From Hexactinellida sp. DTS-2022 (taxonomy: Eukaryota > Porifera > Hexactinellida): DNA of 64,000 nt. The stretch spans positions 1,364,001 to 1,428,000 of the forward strand of contig JAPNXP010000005.1 in NCBI GenBank assembly GCA_028753945.1. Reading direction: 5' to 3'. Positions 11,421-25,341 of the stretch are shown one piece after another. The translations under genes were made by a program, and so were the position numbers. The notes under the pieces are model-generated. The model made no database searches. It was given only the letters and a program-made list of their open reading frames with translations, and was not told where the DNA came from. How positions within the stretch are numbered: the first letter of the stretch is position 1; each line of letters opens with the position of its first letter.

Positions 11421-12640
11421 GCATTTTGATAGGTATATTGACTATATTTGGTGAGAATAATTTTTGGTATTCCATAGCAACGGTAAGAATGTGATAACAT
11501 TCCGATCTCCCAATTTGGACTAACCATATCGAGTGACCCCTTGTTTTTCTCGGGTATGCGTACTGAGTGCGAATATACTATTAGAAACACTCTAAATATT
11601 AATTGTCGATCCAAAAGTATGTATTTATCATATTCCTGCTCAAAGCCAAGATTTATCCAAGATCAAAAATAGTAGTTGCTTGGAGCGGCCATAGTTCCAT
11701 AGTGCAATGCACATGCTCCCCCATTTATTCGTCCTTGTGTCAGGCCAGTAGCTAGGGGGATGCTCGCAGGCTAGGTTAACTTTTGTGATATATCTGACAT
11801 TTGGATTTGTTGTTGAATTGTATATTATTGGAGTTTCAATTTCCTCATGCTCACATTTTGTATTAATACCCTCGAATAATCTAGTATCGCACTTGTACGT
11901 AGGTATTGAAATTTGGGTGAATAGTACTAGTAGCATTGTATCTGGCTTCCAAGGGCTTCGCCCAGGATCCAACTGGGGAGCTAACTTCTCTCCCTGACCC
12001 CAAGCTGGCGATGCGATGTTTTAGAAACCACAACCCCCCTTATAGCAAATCCTAAATGCACCCCTACCCAGGGTCTTCATATTGAATTATTATACTCAGC
12101 TCCCCTGCAATCCTCATAGCCTCACCTACTACTACTTCTGGCTACTGGCCTGCCTTGTGTAATAGTGATTTGTTACCCTGCCCCTCCCCCTAGTCACTTA
12201 ATGGAACCACCCCCAAAGAGAGGCGATTCCGATCCTGCTTCTAGGTAAATGATTAGCTCTTTCAGTCCCAACCAACATTTTCATTACTATTTTCACTCAT
12301 TTTACTCACAATATCGTCAAAATATTGGATGTTGTAAGTTGTAACATATGCATCTTTTGTTCTTGAATCAAATGGACCTTTATGTTTTATTAAGTATCTA
12401 CATGGTATGAGACGCTTTACTCCAGTCCATACAATAATTCGAACTACATTGACCCATTTACACTAATTAGATAATAAAACTTGCATTAAAGAAGCGCACC
12501 CAAGGGGAGGCTAGCTAGGACCATGGCACCCTTTCAGGGCTGTAGATGGGGCTAACACCGCATGCGGAGTGATATAAATAGTACGAGTATATAGTTTACA
12601 TGTTGTTTATATAAAATCTTGGAGGACTTAAGACACCTAT
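11421..12640. other. unassigned intergenic DNA
   Basis: No gene or clear mobile element was recognised. The part 11690-12250 is less AT-rich, with C-rich patches. A 110-codon frame on the minus strand (11640-11972) has no recognisable domain or coding character. Confidence 0.4.
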
Positions 12641-12647
12641 GTAGCTC

Positions 12648-12832
12648 CAGGCTTTCATCCTGGCAAAATTACCCGCGCGCCTAGATTAATTTTGAGCTCG
12701 CTCACACGCGCCTAAAATACTCAATTTGTATTACGTCTATGGGAGCATCTCTCGATTTTCGCGCGCCTAGAAAAGTTTCCTTTTGAAATTACGCGCCTGG
12801 AGGCGCGTCGCATACGCCTGGATGAAACCCTG
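12648..12832. mobile_element. hAT-type MITE with CAGGSTTTCATCC ends
   Basis: Ends CAGGCTTTCATCCTGGC and (reverse) CAGGGTTTCATCCAGGC. The flanking 8-mers tgtagctc (12640-12647) and cctagctc (12833-12840) match at 6 of 8 positions, the last six in a row. The interior has several 'cgcgcctag' words. Non-coding. Confidence 0.7.
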
Positions 12833-12948
12833 CCTAGCTCCCCAGATCTACACCCTTGCCCCTTGAGATACTCTGGCACTACCTCTGACCCAACTTGGCT
12901 TCCCTCCATTTAATTACTATTAAGGTAATGATGTCCAAGCATTCTATT

Positions 12949-12983
12949 AGTACAGTAGTGAAAACTCTTTTCACTACTGTACT
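12949..12983. repeat. perfect 16-bp-arm hairpin
   Basis: Arms agtacagtagtgaaaa and ttttcactactgtact with a 3-nt ctc loop, no mismatch. It may be the closed-up remnant of a CAGT-ended pogo MITE (arms begin tacagtag, preceded by a TA-like flank). It has no coding context. Confidence 0.6.
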
Positions 12984-13339
12984 TATAATATATTGAAGTG
13001 ATAAAATTCGACCTAACTCTGGATTCAATTCTAGTTTTTATACAGAACTTCCTCCAATTCAAGCGATGGCCCTTTGTCTATGAATCTCCCAAAGTCCGCA
13101 AGCATCCGCTCTCATCTCTCATAGTTGTTCTGAGGTTGGTGTTCAGCTATGATTCAAAATGGAATTTGTAAATACGAAAATCGGATTCAGTATACATGAT
13201 TACTTCTGCCAAGTTCTAATCTTACTGCCTTGGTTAGTTATTAATATTATTATTACTGTGCCGACTATACTATATTATAGTGGCCCAGTATTGAAATGAG
13301 TGCCTTGGTATATTATTATTATTATTACTGTGCCGACTA

Positions 13340-13487
13340 CAGTGCCGTAGCCACCAATTAAAAGTGGTCAGGTTAGACCGGGCTGGATACAGTACCAACA
13401 GGGCCAAGGGTTCAGGTTAACCTGTCCAACCAACTAAAAGTGGTCAGGTTGAAACCTGACCAACCTGACCAGTGGCTACGGCCCTGG
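13340..13487. mobile_element. palindromic MITE, CAGKGCCGTAGCC ends, 5-bp repeat GACTA
   Basis: Inserted in one of the 60-bp tandem repeats. Ends CAGTGCCGTAGCCAC and (reverse) CAGGGCCGTAGCCACT, with a strongly palindromic interior (tggtcaggtt/aacctgacca). gacta flanks it at 13335-13339 and 13488-13492. The uninterrupted target word is present at about 33510. A sister element is at 63419-63546. Confidence 0.75.
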
Positions 13488-13926
13488 GACTATACTATAG
13501 TATAGTGGCCCAGTATTGAAATGAGTGCCTTGGTATATTATTACTGTGCCGACTATACTATAGTATAGTGGCCCAGTATTGGTCTTAGTGCTTGGTTATT
13601 ATTATTATTATTATTATTAGTCCGTATCCTCTACACACAACAGAGTTTAGTTAACTAGAAGCCCAAATTATTAGGATGGGTGTCTCATGGGTTACAGATG
13701 TGCACCTGGGGTTAAGATTTTTTATTAACAATTATTTTACAAATTTTTAACACCTTTCAAAATTTGTCAGGTTCTTAACTAAAAAAACCTTATATTAAAG
13801 CCACAATTTTTTTCACTATTGGATTCACGATAAAATTCTGCGTCTGATGGAAAAAAATGCAAATTTTTAGAATTGGTAATTCATGCCATAAATGGGGTTG
13901 AAATTTCTTTGTTTACTAACACTTAA

Positions 13927-14042
13927 CCCTCGGCTGGCTTGGGGTAAAAGGTATAAATAGAAAAACCCCACTTTCACTTTCACTTTCAATTGAAATTCAA
14001 TTAACTTTCAGTTTCAATTTTACATTCCTAGCCAGACGAGGG
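13927..14042. mobile_element. piggyBac-like MITE in a TTAA site
   Basis: TTAA at 13923-13926 and 14043-14046 flanks ends CCCTCGGCTGGCTTGG and (reverse) CCCTCGTCTGGCTAGG. TTAA plus a CCC start is the pattern of piggyBac. The nearly identical array segment at 33.9 kb lacks it (reads cttcagatcaattg), giving an empty site. Confidence 0.75.
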
Positions 14043-15139
14043 TTAAGATCAATTGAAAGTGTTAAATCCAATTCTATTGTTTCAACTTGTGATTATTATA
14101 TTGATTCAACTTGTGAGATCGAGTAGGCTTCTATTTTCCAATTGAAAACTAAGATTCTACATTCCATAACAAAGACAGATTATTTGATTATATTTATTTC
14201 TGCTTAGAATATTCTTGAACAATGGATACATGACATATTTAATTCTAATTAATTCGCTCTGTGTTTAACGTATAGAGATGGTTCCAAACAGATTATTGGG
14301 GTTATCGAGTGCGCTGAATTCAAATATGATAGTGAAATTCAATTTAGATTAATAATTATTGCAAATAATTGAACTTAATTTATTTTGATGTACATAATAT
14401 TGGTGTTAAATTATAAATAGATTAATTAAATATTTATACTAATTAATCAAATCAAATAAATCTCAGAGATTATAGAAGATAGAAACAAACTTTAAATTTA
14501 TCAATTGGTACTTATGGCACGTACCACCTATACAAGTGGATCTTGACACCTTGAGGTGATGATGACATCGTCAAAAAAATGTATTTTTACAATTTTGTGA
14601 ATTAAATAATTCGCATGGGTTGGTTGGAGTTGGGCGAACACCCAACACGCACTTAAAAAATGCTGAGAGCATCACAGATTATATTCTACTGAAACTTGAA
14701 TATCTCTCAAATACAGTGAGCTAAATGGAGACTTCCAACTCACTAAGTGTCGTTGCCTTTTGAAACACCTTTCTGAAACAATTTAACACCTTCATAGTGA
14801 TGATGACATGGAGAAAAAAATTCAAAATTGCAGCCTGTGCCGACAGCATGTTCCTTTGGAGGCACTAACAATAAACAACCAACAAATATAGTGCCACCAA
14901 AGGAACATGCGTCGGCACAGGTTGCAATTTTGGATTTTTTTTATTATCCGTAGCCACTCCACAGAACAGAGTTTTATCAACTAAGAGCCCAAATTTTTAG
15001 GATGGGTGTCTCATGGGTTACAGATGTGCACCTGGGGTTACGATTTTTGATTAACAAATTTTGGACACGTGCACCTGGGGTTACGATTTTTGATTAACAA
15101 ATTTTGGACACATCTTTGACACCTTTCAAAATTTGTCTG

Positions 15140-15782
15140 GGCCCGTATTCACTAAGATTACTTAGTACTTAAGTACTAAGTATACTTAAGTACTAAGTAT
15201 ATACTTAAGTACTAAGTATAATCTTAAGTACTAAGTACGTACTTAGTTAAGTACATACTTAAGTCGTATTCACTAAGAAATATCCTTGTACTTAAGTACA
15301 TACTTAACTAAGTACGTACTTAAGTACTAAATTGAATTATATTTATTGAATTATATTTAATAGCATAGCATATTAGTGTATGGAATGCTATTGTAATAGC
15401 TTGCTGTATTCTTTTAACTTTAAAAAGAATATTCTCAATGAAGTTCCTGTGATTTTTGTCCTTGAGAAAAAACAGACTTTTAGAAAACAACAACCAACTG
15501 TAATAAATGTAAAATAGAATCATAAACTTCCCCTAAAGTAAAGCAAGTACTACTAGAAATCTAATACAATGTTCTAATTAAACACCAACGTCTAAAGAGT
15601 CAATAAAAGAAAATTCTTATAAGATAAGTCAACTTAGTAGGTTACTTAAGTTTTGTACTTAAGTATGCATACTTAAGTACACACTTAAATCTTAGTGAAT
15701 ATCAATCTTAGTGAATACGACTTAAGTACATACTTAGTACTTAAGTACTAAGTACGTACTTAACTTCTTAGTGAATACGGGC
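15140..15782. mobile_element. MITE with GGCCCGTATTCACTAAG ends
   Basis: Inverted ends GGCCCGTATTCACTAAG at both sides, with ctg as a possible 3-bp target duplication (15137-15139 and 15783-15785 region). The outer parts are dense 'acttaagtact' palindromic repeats, and the core is AT-rich unique sequence. These ends resemble PIF/Harbinger-type MITEs, but the class is only inferred. It interrupts an array unit between 'aatttgtct' and 'gatccataact'. Confidence 0.65.
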
Positions 15783-17714
15783 CCTGATCCATAACTAAAC
15801 CCCAAAATTTTATTTCACATTTGGATTCACCATAGAATTCTACGTCTGATGGGAGAAGAAATTTTTCAATAAAGGGGTCAATTTCTGCCATAAATGGGGG
15901 TTGAAATTTCTTTGTTTACTCACACTTCAATTTCAGTAAAGTGTTAAATCTAATTCTATTGTTTCAACTTGTAATAATTATATTGATTCAACTTGTTAAA
16001 TCCTACTCTAGTGATTCAACTTGCGATAAATATATTGATTCAACTTATAAATTCCAGCTGGCTTCTATTTAATTGTAGCATTACTATACAATGGATTAAA
16101 TTAAATTAATTTATATAAGGAATTTGTTGACTTTACTCAACTCACCGTGGATAACATTGCTAAAATAAATAACTAATAATTTAATTTATTATCAATAAGT
16201 AATGAATGAATGGCATTAAACTAAAGATGGTTTATGATAGAACCGTTAAGATTTTACATTCCACAACAACGACAGATTAAGTGATTATATTTATTTCGGC
16301 GAGAATATTTTTGCACAATTAATGTACTGAAGTAATTAATTATAATTAATTCCTTTTGTATTTAACTTATAGACGGTTCCAATTGGATTATTGGGGTTAT
16401 CGAGTGCGCTGAATTCAAATATGATTGTGAAATTCGATTTAAATTAATAATAAGTGCAAATAATTGAACTTTATTTATTTTGCTGTACATGTTAAATTAT
16501 TAATTTATCAATTAAATATTTATACTAATTAGCTAAATTTCATTAATCTCAGAAATGATATAAGATATAAAGAAACTTTAAATTTATCAATTGATCCTTA
16601 TGGTACGTGCCACCTATACAAGTGGATCTTGACACCTTAGGGTGATGATGACATCGTAAAAAAATGTATTTTTACAATTTTGTGAATTAAATAATTCGCA
16701 TGGGTTGGTTGGAGTTGGGTAAACACCCAACACGCATTTAGAAAATGCTGAGTCATCACAGATTATATTCTACTGAAACTTGAATATCTCTCAAATATAG
16801 TGAGCTAAATGGAGACTTCCAACTCACTAAGGGTCGTTGCCTTTTGAAAAACCTTTCTGAAATAATTTAACACCTTCGTAGTGATGATGACATGACGAAA
16901 AAAATCCAAAATTGCAGCTGAGCCGACAGCATGTTCCTATGGAGGCACTATCAATAAACCACCACCAAAATATAGTGCCACCAAAGGAACATGCGTCGGC
17001 ACAGGCTGCAATTTTGGATTTTTAATTATTACTGTGCCGACTATACTATAGTATAGTGGCCCAGTTCTAATCTTACTGCCTTTAATATTATTACTGTGCC
17101 GACTATACTATAGTATAGTGGCCCAGTATTGGTCTTAGTACTTTGGTTAGTTTTCCTTCCGTATCCTCTCCACAGAACAGCATTTTATTAACTAAGAGCC
17201 CAAATTTTCAGGATATGTGTCTCATGGGTTACAGATGTGCACCTGGGGTCACGATATTTGATTACATTTTTTTGGACACATTTTTGCACCTGTTTAATAT
17301 TTAAACAGGAACAATAAATAGTACCCGAATATTCAATTTATATGCATTCGATAGAGAATTAAATTCTACACCTTGTCACAGTGCACGAATTTTCAAATTG
17401 CGCTTCATTTGTGCCACAATTGAGTTGCAAATTACCTTTTTTACTAACACTTCAGTTCAATTGAAAGTGTTAAATCTAATTCTATTGTTTCAACTCGTTA
17501 TTATTATATTGATTCAACTTGTGAGCAGTGCCGGATTTAGGGTGTTGTGGGCCTAGGGCTGTTATTTTTATTGGGCCTATTTTTATATCTTTTATTTTTC
17601 CAATGATAGTCCCTACTTTACATATTTAAGCAGAAACAATGAAATAACATATTTTCTTCCATAATTACTATTAATTATTTGATATAAATATAAACCAGTT
17701 CTTCGGTCTAGGTC

Positions 17715-18479
17715 CATAGGCGTCGTTGCAGGGGGGGCGGGGGGGGCCTGCCCCCCCCGGAAAAATGTCGGGGGGGGCAGCATAGGTCTCGCCCCCCCCA
17801 GATTTCGCATACATGCCAACCTATTTGAGTCATATCCCTGTACAGGGCTCCAATTTTCCCCTGTACATTGGCCAAAATCCCTGTACACCTCCCAAAATTT
17901 CTCGCTCGCTGCGCTCGCTCGTCCAAGGAATTACTATACACTTACATTTCTAAATTACCACTTGGAAAGGAGAAAGCAATGACTTACATATTGTGCAGGT
18001 AATCCCTGTACGCTTAATAAACCAGTTGTCCCTTTATGTGGTCAATGCAGAATGCATGGCAGAATATACTATCATCACTGTAAACATTTTTAGGCATTAT
18101 TTGACACATAATTAGTAAATTAAAAATCCTTGTATAAATTGTATAAATCCCTGTACACCTTTACAGAACCGCCAAAATGTTTAAATTCCAGTACTGTACA
18201 GGGAATCCCTGCACAGTTGGCAGGTATGCTTTCGTCCCCTCAGCTGGCGTTTGTCTTTGAAAATTAGTTGAAACAGTGGAGGACAATAGGTTTTTAATTT
18301 GCCCCAAAATTTCAAGTTGCATAAAGCTTTCTCAGTAAATTTACATCTCACTTACGTTATTTATTAAAAATTCTGTGTGATTCTTGCGTATTAATTGCAA
18401 AATAAAATAAATGTCTTCTAAATGTTCTCTGGCTGCCCCCCCCAGATTTTCAGAAAAATTGAAAAGTTCGACGCCTATG
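17715..18479. mobile_element. hAT-type MITE nested in the CAGTGCCGG element, duplication TCTAGGTC
   Basis: Ends CATAGGCGTCG and CGACGCCTATG, exact 8-bp repeats tctaggtc at 17707-17714 and 18480-18487. It has C/G runs next to both ends, like its relative at 8943-9231. It hosts another insertion at 17808-18228. Confidence 0.85.
17808..18228. mobile_element. CATAC-TGCCAACC MITE, third nesting level
   Basis: Ends CATACATGCCAACC and GTTGGCAGGTATG. The interior shares the 'cctgtacattggccaa' phrase with the member at 8178-8533. The flanks agatttcg and ctttcgtc share tttcg but do not form a clean 8-bp duplication. Confidence 0.7.
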
Positions 18480-21400
18480 TCTAGGTCGCAACGTGTCCTT
18501 TTTTCGTTGGTGTTAGACTATAAAACACAATTAACGGACGCTTCGCGACCTTACCAACCTCAAGAAATCACTCATAATAAAAAAAGTTAAACCTGTGAAT
18601 TGTTAATTACACGTATATTATTTTATTCAGATTAGTTTGTCACAATTTGGGAGTCAAGGCAATTCAACTTATCAATTAAAATGCTATTTAATGCCAAGAT
18701 TTTCCTCCAGACAATAATTTGTTGGATCAATATGTCATTTAAAATGCAGAAGATATATGCGGGTAAATCGTTGAACATCTTTGATAGTAATATCATGCAT
18801 AGTAATATCATGCATGCAAAACACAATTTGAGCCATGAGGAAGCAGTTGGAGGTGCGTTTTTGATAATATCTGCGCAGATTAAAAGTGAAAATTGTTAAA
18901 TTTTGAAGAGAAATACAATACAATATATATTATAATGTGACAAATTTGTGTCGTCTGAATCAAAATACTAGGAGTCGATCCAAATTAGTTCCTACGTGAG
19001 GCAATAATCCCATAAATCGTACGTGTGCTTCATTTTATCCTGCCTTGTCATCTAAAATTGCGGCGATTCGGACAAAAACTAATTAGTTATTCCTAAATAC
19101 ACTAAACTTCCTATATCCGGGAACTTTTGACGAAGGGCGCCCGTAACTGGGAATTTACTCGCATCTCAGAAAGTGTCTTGTCAATATTTTTATCATTAAA
19201 CGTGATTATAGTATTAAGTACTTGTTTAGTTTGAGTATCATCAATAAGGGTGCCCTTTTGGAAGGTTGATGTTAAGCGCTTTTAAGCCTTCAGAATGCCG
19301 ATATTTTGTTTGGAAGACGTTAAGACCAATTCATCGTTGTGAACGTCTAAAATTACCCTTGCATGCCAATTTGTATTTTCTAGAGCATATTGTCTTCCTT
19401 AACAATTCTAGACTAACACACACAAAAGCAGACAACAATTGTGCTTTTAATATATGGATAGATAGCTTTTATTGCTAAAAATGTCACGAAGTACTTATGT
19501 ACCTGGTGTTGCTAAAATTTTATTGAAACATCGGGTTTAGCTCATGCAAACTATTCATTATATTTTGAAATCTTTTCGGCGGAAACTAGTTTCTACTACC
19601 AAATCAATCCCATTTCCTGGCCAAGTTGACCTAAACTGGGCCTAAGAATGAAGTGGGCCTAGGGCTTTAGCCCGAGCAGCCCTATGGTAAATCCGCTACT
19701 GCTTGTGAGATCGAGTTGGCTTCTATTTTCCAATTGAAATAAAAAGATTATATATTTCACAACAACGACAGATTATGTGATTATATTTACTTCTGCGAGA
19801 ATATTATTGCACTGTTAATATACTGACGTAATTAATTATAATTAATTCAGTCAGTATACTACTTATATAGATGCTTATAATTTGTTTATTAGGGGTTATC
19901 GAGAGTGCGGAATTGAAATTTGATAACCAAATAATTAATTAATTATTCATGACAAAATAATTTAACTTAATAATTGTAAGTTGACATTGAAATTGGTGTT
20001 AAATTATAAATAATATTAATTATTATTTATACAAATTAATTAAATATCATAAATCTCAGAAATCAAATAAGATAGAAACAAACTTCCAATTTATCAATTG
20101 ATCCTTATGCCACGTAACACCTCTACAAATGGGTCTTGACACCTTGAGGTGATGATGACATTGTCAAAAAAATGTGTTTTACAATTTTGTTAATTCGATA
20201 TATAAAATGGGTCAGTTGATGCTGGGTGATGACCCAACACTCACATAAAAAATGCTGAGTCATCAGCTATTATATTCTACTGAAACTTGAATATCTCTCA
20301 AATGAAGAGATAAATGGAAACTTCCAACACTCTAAGGGTCGTAGCCTTCTGAAACACCTTTCTGAAATGATTAAACACCTTTACAGTGATGATGACTTGG
20401 CGAAAAAAAAAAACCAAAATTGCAGCCTGTGCCGACAGCATGTTCCTTTGGAGGCACTATCAATGAACCACATCCAAAATATAGTGCCACCAAAGGATCA
20501 TGCGTCGGCACAGGCTGCAATTTTGGATTTTTATTATTACTGTGCCGACTATACTATAGTATAGTGGCCCAGTTCTAATCTTACTGCCTTGGTTATTAGT
20601 ACTTATTACTGTGCCGACTACACTATAGTATAGTGGCCCAGTTCTAATCTTACTGCCTTTAATATTATTACTGTGCCGACTATACTATAGTATAGTGGCC
20701 CAGTATTAGAATCACTGCCTTTATTTTTATTACTGTGCCGACTATACTATAGTATAGTGGCCCAGTTCTAATCTTAGTGCTTTGGTTAGTTATTATTATT
20801 CTTCCGTAGACACTCCACAGAACAGAGTTTTATCAACTAAGAGCCCAAATTTTTAGGATGGGTGTCTCATGGGTTACAGATGTGCACCTGGGGTTACGAT
20901 TTTTGATTAAATTTTTTTGGACACATCTTTAACACCTTTCAAAATTTGTCTTGTCCATAACTCAAAATATGTTTTAATAAACCCCAAAATTTTATTTAAT
21001 ATTTAGATTCATCTTAAAATTATGCGTCTGATGGGAGAAGAAAATTTGCTAAAATTGGTTTAATTTCTGCCATAAATGAGGGTTGAAATTCATTTGTTTA
21101 CTCAACACTTCAATTTCAATAAAACTGTGAAATCTAATTCCATTGTTTTAACTTGTAATAATTATATTGATTTAACTTGTTAAATCCTACTCTATTGATT
21201 CAACTTGCGATAATTAAATTGATTCAACTTATAAATTCCAGCTGGCTTCTATTTAATTCTAGCATTACTATACAATGGATTAAATTAAATTAATTTATAT
21301 AAGGAATTTGTTGACTTTACTCAACTCACCGTGGATAACATTGCTAAAATAAATAACTAATAATTTAATTTATTATCAATAAGTAATGAATGAATGGCAT

Positions 21401-24400
21401 TAAACTAAAGATGGTTTATTATAGAACCGTTAAGATTTTACATTCCACAACAACGACAGATTAAGTGATTATATTTATTTCGGCGAGAATATTCTTTTTG
21501 CACAATTAATGTACTGACATAATTTATTATAATAAATTCCTTTTGTATTTAACTTTAGAATTTTCCAATTGGATTATTGGGGTTATCGAGTGCGCTGAAT
21601 TCAAATATGATAGTGAAATTCGATTTAAATTAATAATAAGTGCAAATAATTGAACTTTATTTATTTTGCTGTACATAATATTGGTGTTAAATTATTAATT
21701 TATTAATTAAATATTTATACTAATTAGGTAAATTTCATTAATCTCAGAGATGATACAAGATAGAAACAAACTTTCAATTTATCAATTGGTCCTTATGCCA
21801 CGTACCACCTATACAAGTAGGTCTTGACACCTTGAGGTGATGATGACATCGTCAAAAAAATGTATTTTTACAATTTTGATAATTCGATTTTTAAAATGGG
21901 TTAGTTGATGTTGGGTGATGACCCAACACTCACATAAAAAATGCTGAGTTATCAGCTATTATATTCTACTCAAACTTGAATATCTCTAAAATTATATGAA
22001 CTAAATGGAAACTTCCACCACTCTAAGGGTCGATGCCTTCTGTAACACCTTTTTGAAATAATTTAACACCTTCATAGTGATGATGACATGGCGAAAAAAA
22101 AATCCAAAATTGCAGCCTGCGCCGACAGCATGTTCTTTTGGAGGCACTATCAATAAACAACCAACAAAATATAGTGCCACCAAAGGAACATGCGTCGGCA
22201 CAGGCTGCAATTTTGGATTTTATTATTAGTCCGTATTCTCTCCACTGAACAGAGTTTAATTAACTAAGAGCCCAAATTTTCTTGATATGTGTCTCATGGG
22301 TTACAAATGTGCACCTGGGGTCACGATTTTTTATTACATTTTTTTGGACACATTTTTGCACCTGTTTACTATTGGAAAAAGAAGATTAAATAGTGCGCGA
22401 ATATTTAATTTATATGCATTCGATAGAGAATTAAATTCTACACCTTTTCACAGTGCACGAATTTTTAAATTGGGTTTCGTTTGTGCCACAATTGAGTTGC
22501 AAGTTTCCTTTGTTTACTAACACTTCAGTTCAATTGAAAGTGTTAAATCTAATTCTATTGTTTCAACTTGTGATAATTCTATTGATTCAACTTGTGAGAT
22601 CGAGTAGGCTTCTATTTTCCAATTGAAAACTAAGATTCTACATTCCATAACAAAGACAGATTATTTGATTATATTTATTTCTGCTTAGAATATTCTTGAA
22701 CAATGGATACATGACATATTTAATTCTAATTAATTCGCTCTGTGTTTAACGTATAGAGATGGTTCCAAATAGATTATTGAGGTTATCGAGTGCGCTGAAT
22801 TCAAATATGATAGTGAAATTCAATTTAGATTAATAATTATTGCAAATAATTGAACTTAATTTATTTTGATGTACATAATATTGGTGTTAAATTATAAATA
22901 AATTAATTAAATATTTATACAAATTATCTAAATTTCATTAATCTCAGAAATGATATAAGATAGAAACAAACTTTAAATTTATCAATTGGTCCTTGTGACA
23001 CGTACCACCTATACAAGTGGATCTTGACACCTTGAAGTGATGATGACATCGTCAAAAAAATGTATTTTTTCAATTTTGTGAATTAAATAATTCGCATGGG
23101 TTGGTTGGAGTTGGGTGAATACCCAACACGCACCTACAAAATGCTGACTCAGCACATATTATATTCTACTGAAACTTGAATATCTCTCAAATGAAGTGAG
23201 CTAAATGGAAACTTCCACCACTCTAAGGGTCGTAGCCTTCTGAAACACCATTCTGAAATAATTTAACACCTTTATAGTGATGATGACTTGGCGAAAAAAA
23301 ATCCAAAATTGCAGCCTGTGCCGACAGCATGTTCCATTGGAGGCACTATCAATAAAGCACCAACAAAATATAGTGCCACCAAAGGAACATGCGTCGGCAC
23401 AGGCTGCAATTTTTGATTTTATTATTACTGTGCCGACTATACTATAGTATAGTGGCCCAGTTCTAATCTTACTGCCTTTCATAATATTATTTTTGCTGTG
23501 CCGACTATACTATAGTATAGTGGCCCAGTATTGGAATCACTGCCTTTATTACTGTGCCGACTATACTATAGTATAGTGGCCCAGTATTGGAATCACTGCC
23601 TTTATTACTGTGCCGACTATACTATAGTATAGTGGCCCAGTTCTAATCTTACTGCCTTTAATATTTATATTTTTTCTCCGTAGACGGTGCCCTGGCCAGA
23701 GCTTTATACATTGAGGGCTGAAACTTGGCATGTAGGTTTGGATTGACCGTCTAATTTGCACCTGGGGTTACGATTTTTCATCAAATAATTTTAACACCTA
23801 TTTAAACTAATTATGGCTCATTACATGAAATTATTAAAATTGAGCTTGATAAAATTGAGCTTGATAAAATTTACATGTACGGATAGAGAATTAAATTCTA
23901 CACCTTTTCACAGTGCACGAATTTTTAAATTGGGTTTAGTTAGTGCCACAATAGAGTTGCAAGTTTCCTTTGTTTACTAACACTTCAGTTCAATTGAAAG
24001 TGATAAATCTAATTCTATCGTTTCAACTTGTAATAATTATATTGATTCAACTTGTGAGATCGAGTAGGCTTCTATTTTCTAATTGAAGACTAAGATTAAA
24101 TATTTCATAACAACGACAGATTATGTGATTGTATTTATTTCTGCGGGAATATTATTGCACTGTTAATATACTGAAATAATTAATTATAATTAATTCAGTC
24201 AGTATATGACTTATATAGATGCTTCCAATTTGTTTATTAGGGGTTATCGAGTGTGCGGAATTGAAATGTGGTAGCCAAATTAATTAATTAATTATTTATG
24301 ACAAAATAATTGAACTTATTAATTGTAAGTTAACATTGGAATTGGTGTTATATTATAAATAATATAAATAATTATTTATACCAATTTATTAAATATCATG

Positions 24401-25341
24401 AATATCAGAGATTATAGAAGATAGAAACAAACTTTAAATTTATCAATTGGTCCTTATGACACGTGCCACCTATACAAGTGGGTCTTGACACTTTGAGGTG
24501 ATGATGACATCGCTAAAAAAATGTGTTTTTATAATTTTGTTAATTCAGTATTTAAAATGGGTTAGTTGATGTTGGATGATGACCCAACAATCACATAAAA
24601 AATGCTGAGTCATCAGCTATTATATTCTACTCATACTTGAATATCTCTAAAATGAAGTGAACTAAATGGAAACTTCCACCACTCTAAGGGTCTATGCCTT
24701 CTGTAACACCTTTTTGAAATAATTTAACACATTCATAGTGATGATGACATGGCGGAAAAAAAATCCAAAATTGCAGCTTGTGCCGACAGCATGTTCCTTT
24801 GGAGGCACTATCAATAAACTACCATCAAAATATAGTGCCACCAAAGGAACATGCGTCGGCACAGGCTGCAATTTTGGATTTTTTACTGTGCCGACTATAC
24901 TATAGTATAGTGGCCCAGTATTGGAATCACTGCCTTTATTATTTTTATTATTTTTACTGTGCCGACTATACTATAGTATAGTGGCCCAGTATTGGTCTTA
25001 GTGCTTTGGTTAGTTATTATTACTGTGCCGACTATACTATAGTATAGTGGCCCAGTTCTAATCTTAGTGCTTTGGTTAGTTATTATTATTCTTCCGTAGC
25101 TCATCCACAGAACAGAGTTTAATTAACTAACAACCCAAATTTTCAGGACAGGTGTCTCATGGGTTACAGATGTGCACCTGGGGTCACGATTTTTTATTAA
25201 CAAATTTTGGACTTTTTTTTGACACCTTTCAAATTTTGTCTGGTCCATAACTCAAAGAATGTTATACTAAACCCCCAATTTTCTTTTCACCATTGGATTC
25301 ACTATAAAATTCTCCATCTGATGGGAGATGAATGTTTTTAC

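Larger units (their letters stand above)
17526..19701. mobile_element. hAT-type element, 8-bp duplication CTTGTGAG, with nested insertions
   Basis: Ends CAGTGCCGGATTTA and (reverse) CAGTAGCGGATTTA, each followed by 'gggcctagggct'-like words. Exact 8-bp repeats cttgtgag at 17518-17525 and 19702-19709; the joined flanks restore the array word 'cttgtgagatcgag'. No transposase frame survives inside. It contains the nested element 17715-18479. Confidence 0.9.

Noticed and set aside
11640..11972. 110-codon minus-strand frame
   Set aside because: No recognisable motif, and its length is not remarkable for this patch.
12949..12983. Perfect hairpin as a transcription terminator
   Set aside because: The context is eukaryotic and no gene ends there; a collapsed MITE is more likely.
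13257..13640. Regularly spaced 35-bp palindromes resembling a CRISPR array
   Set aside because: The spacers are TTA microsatellite and repeated words, not unique, and the context is an animal genome.
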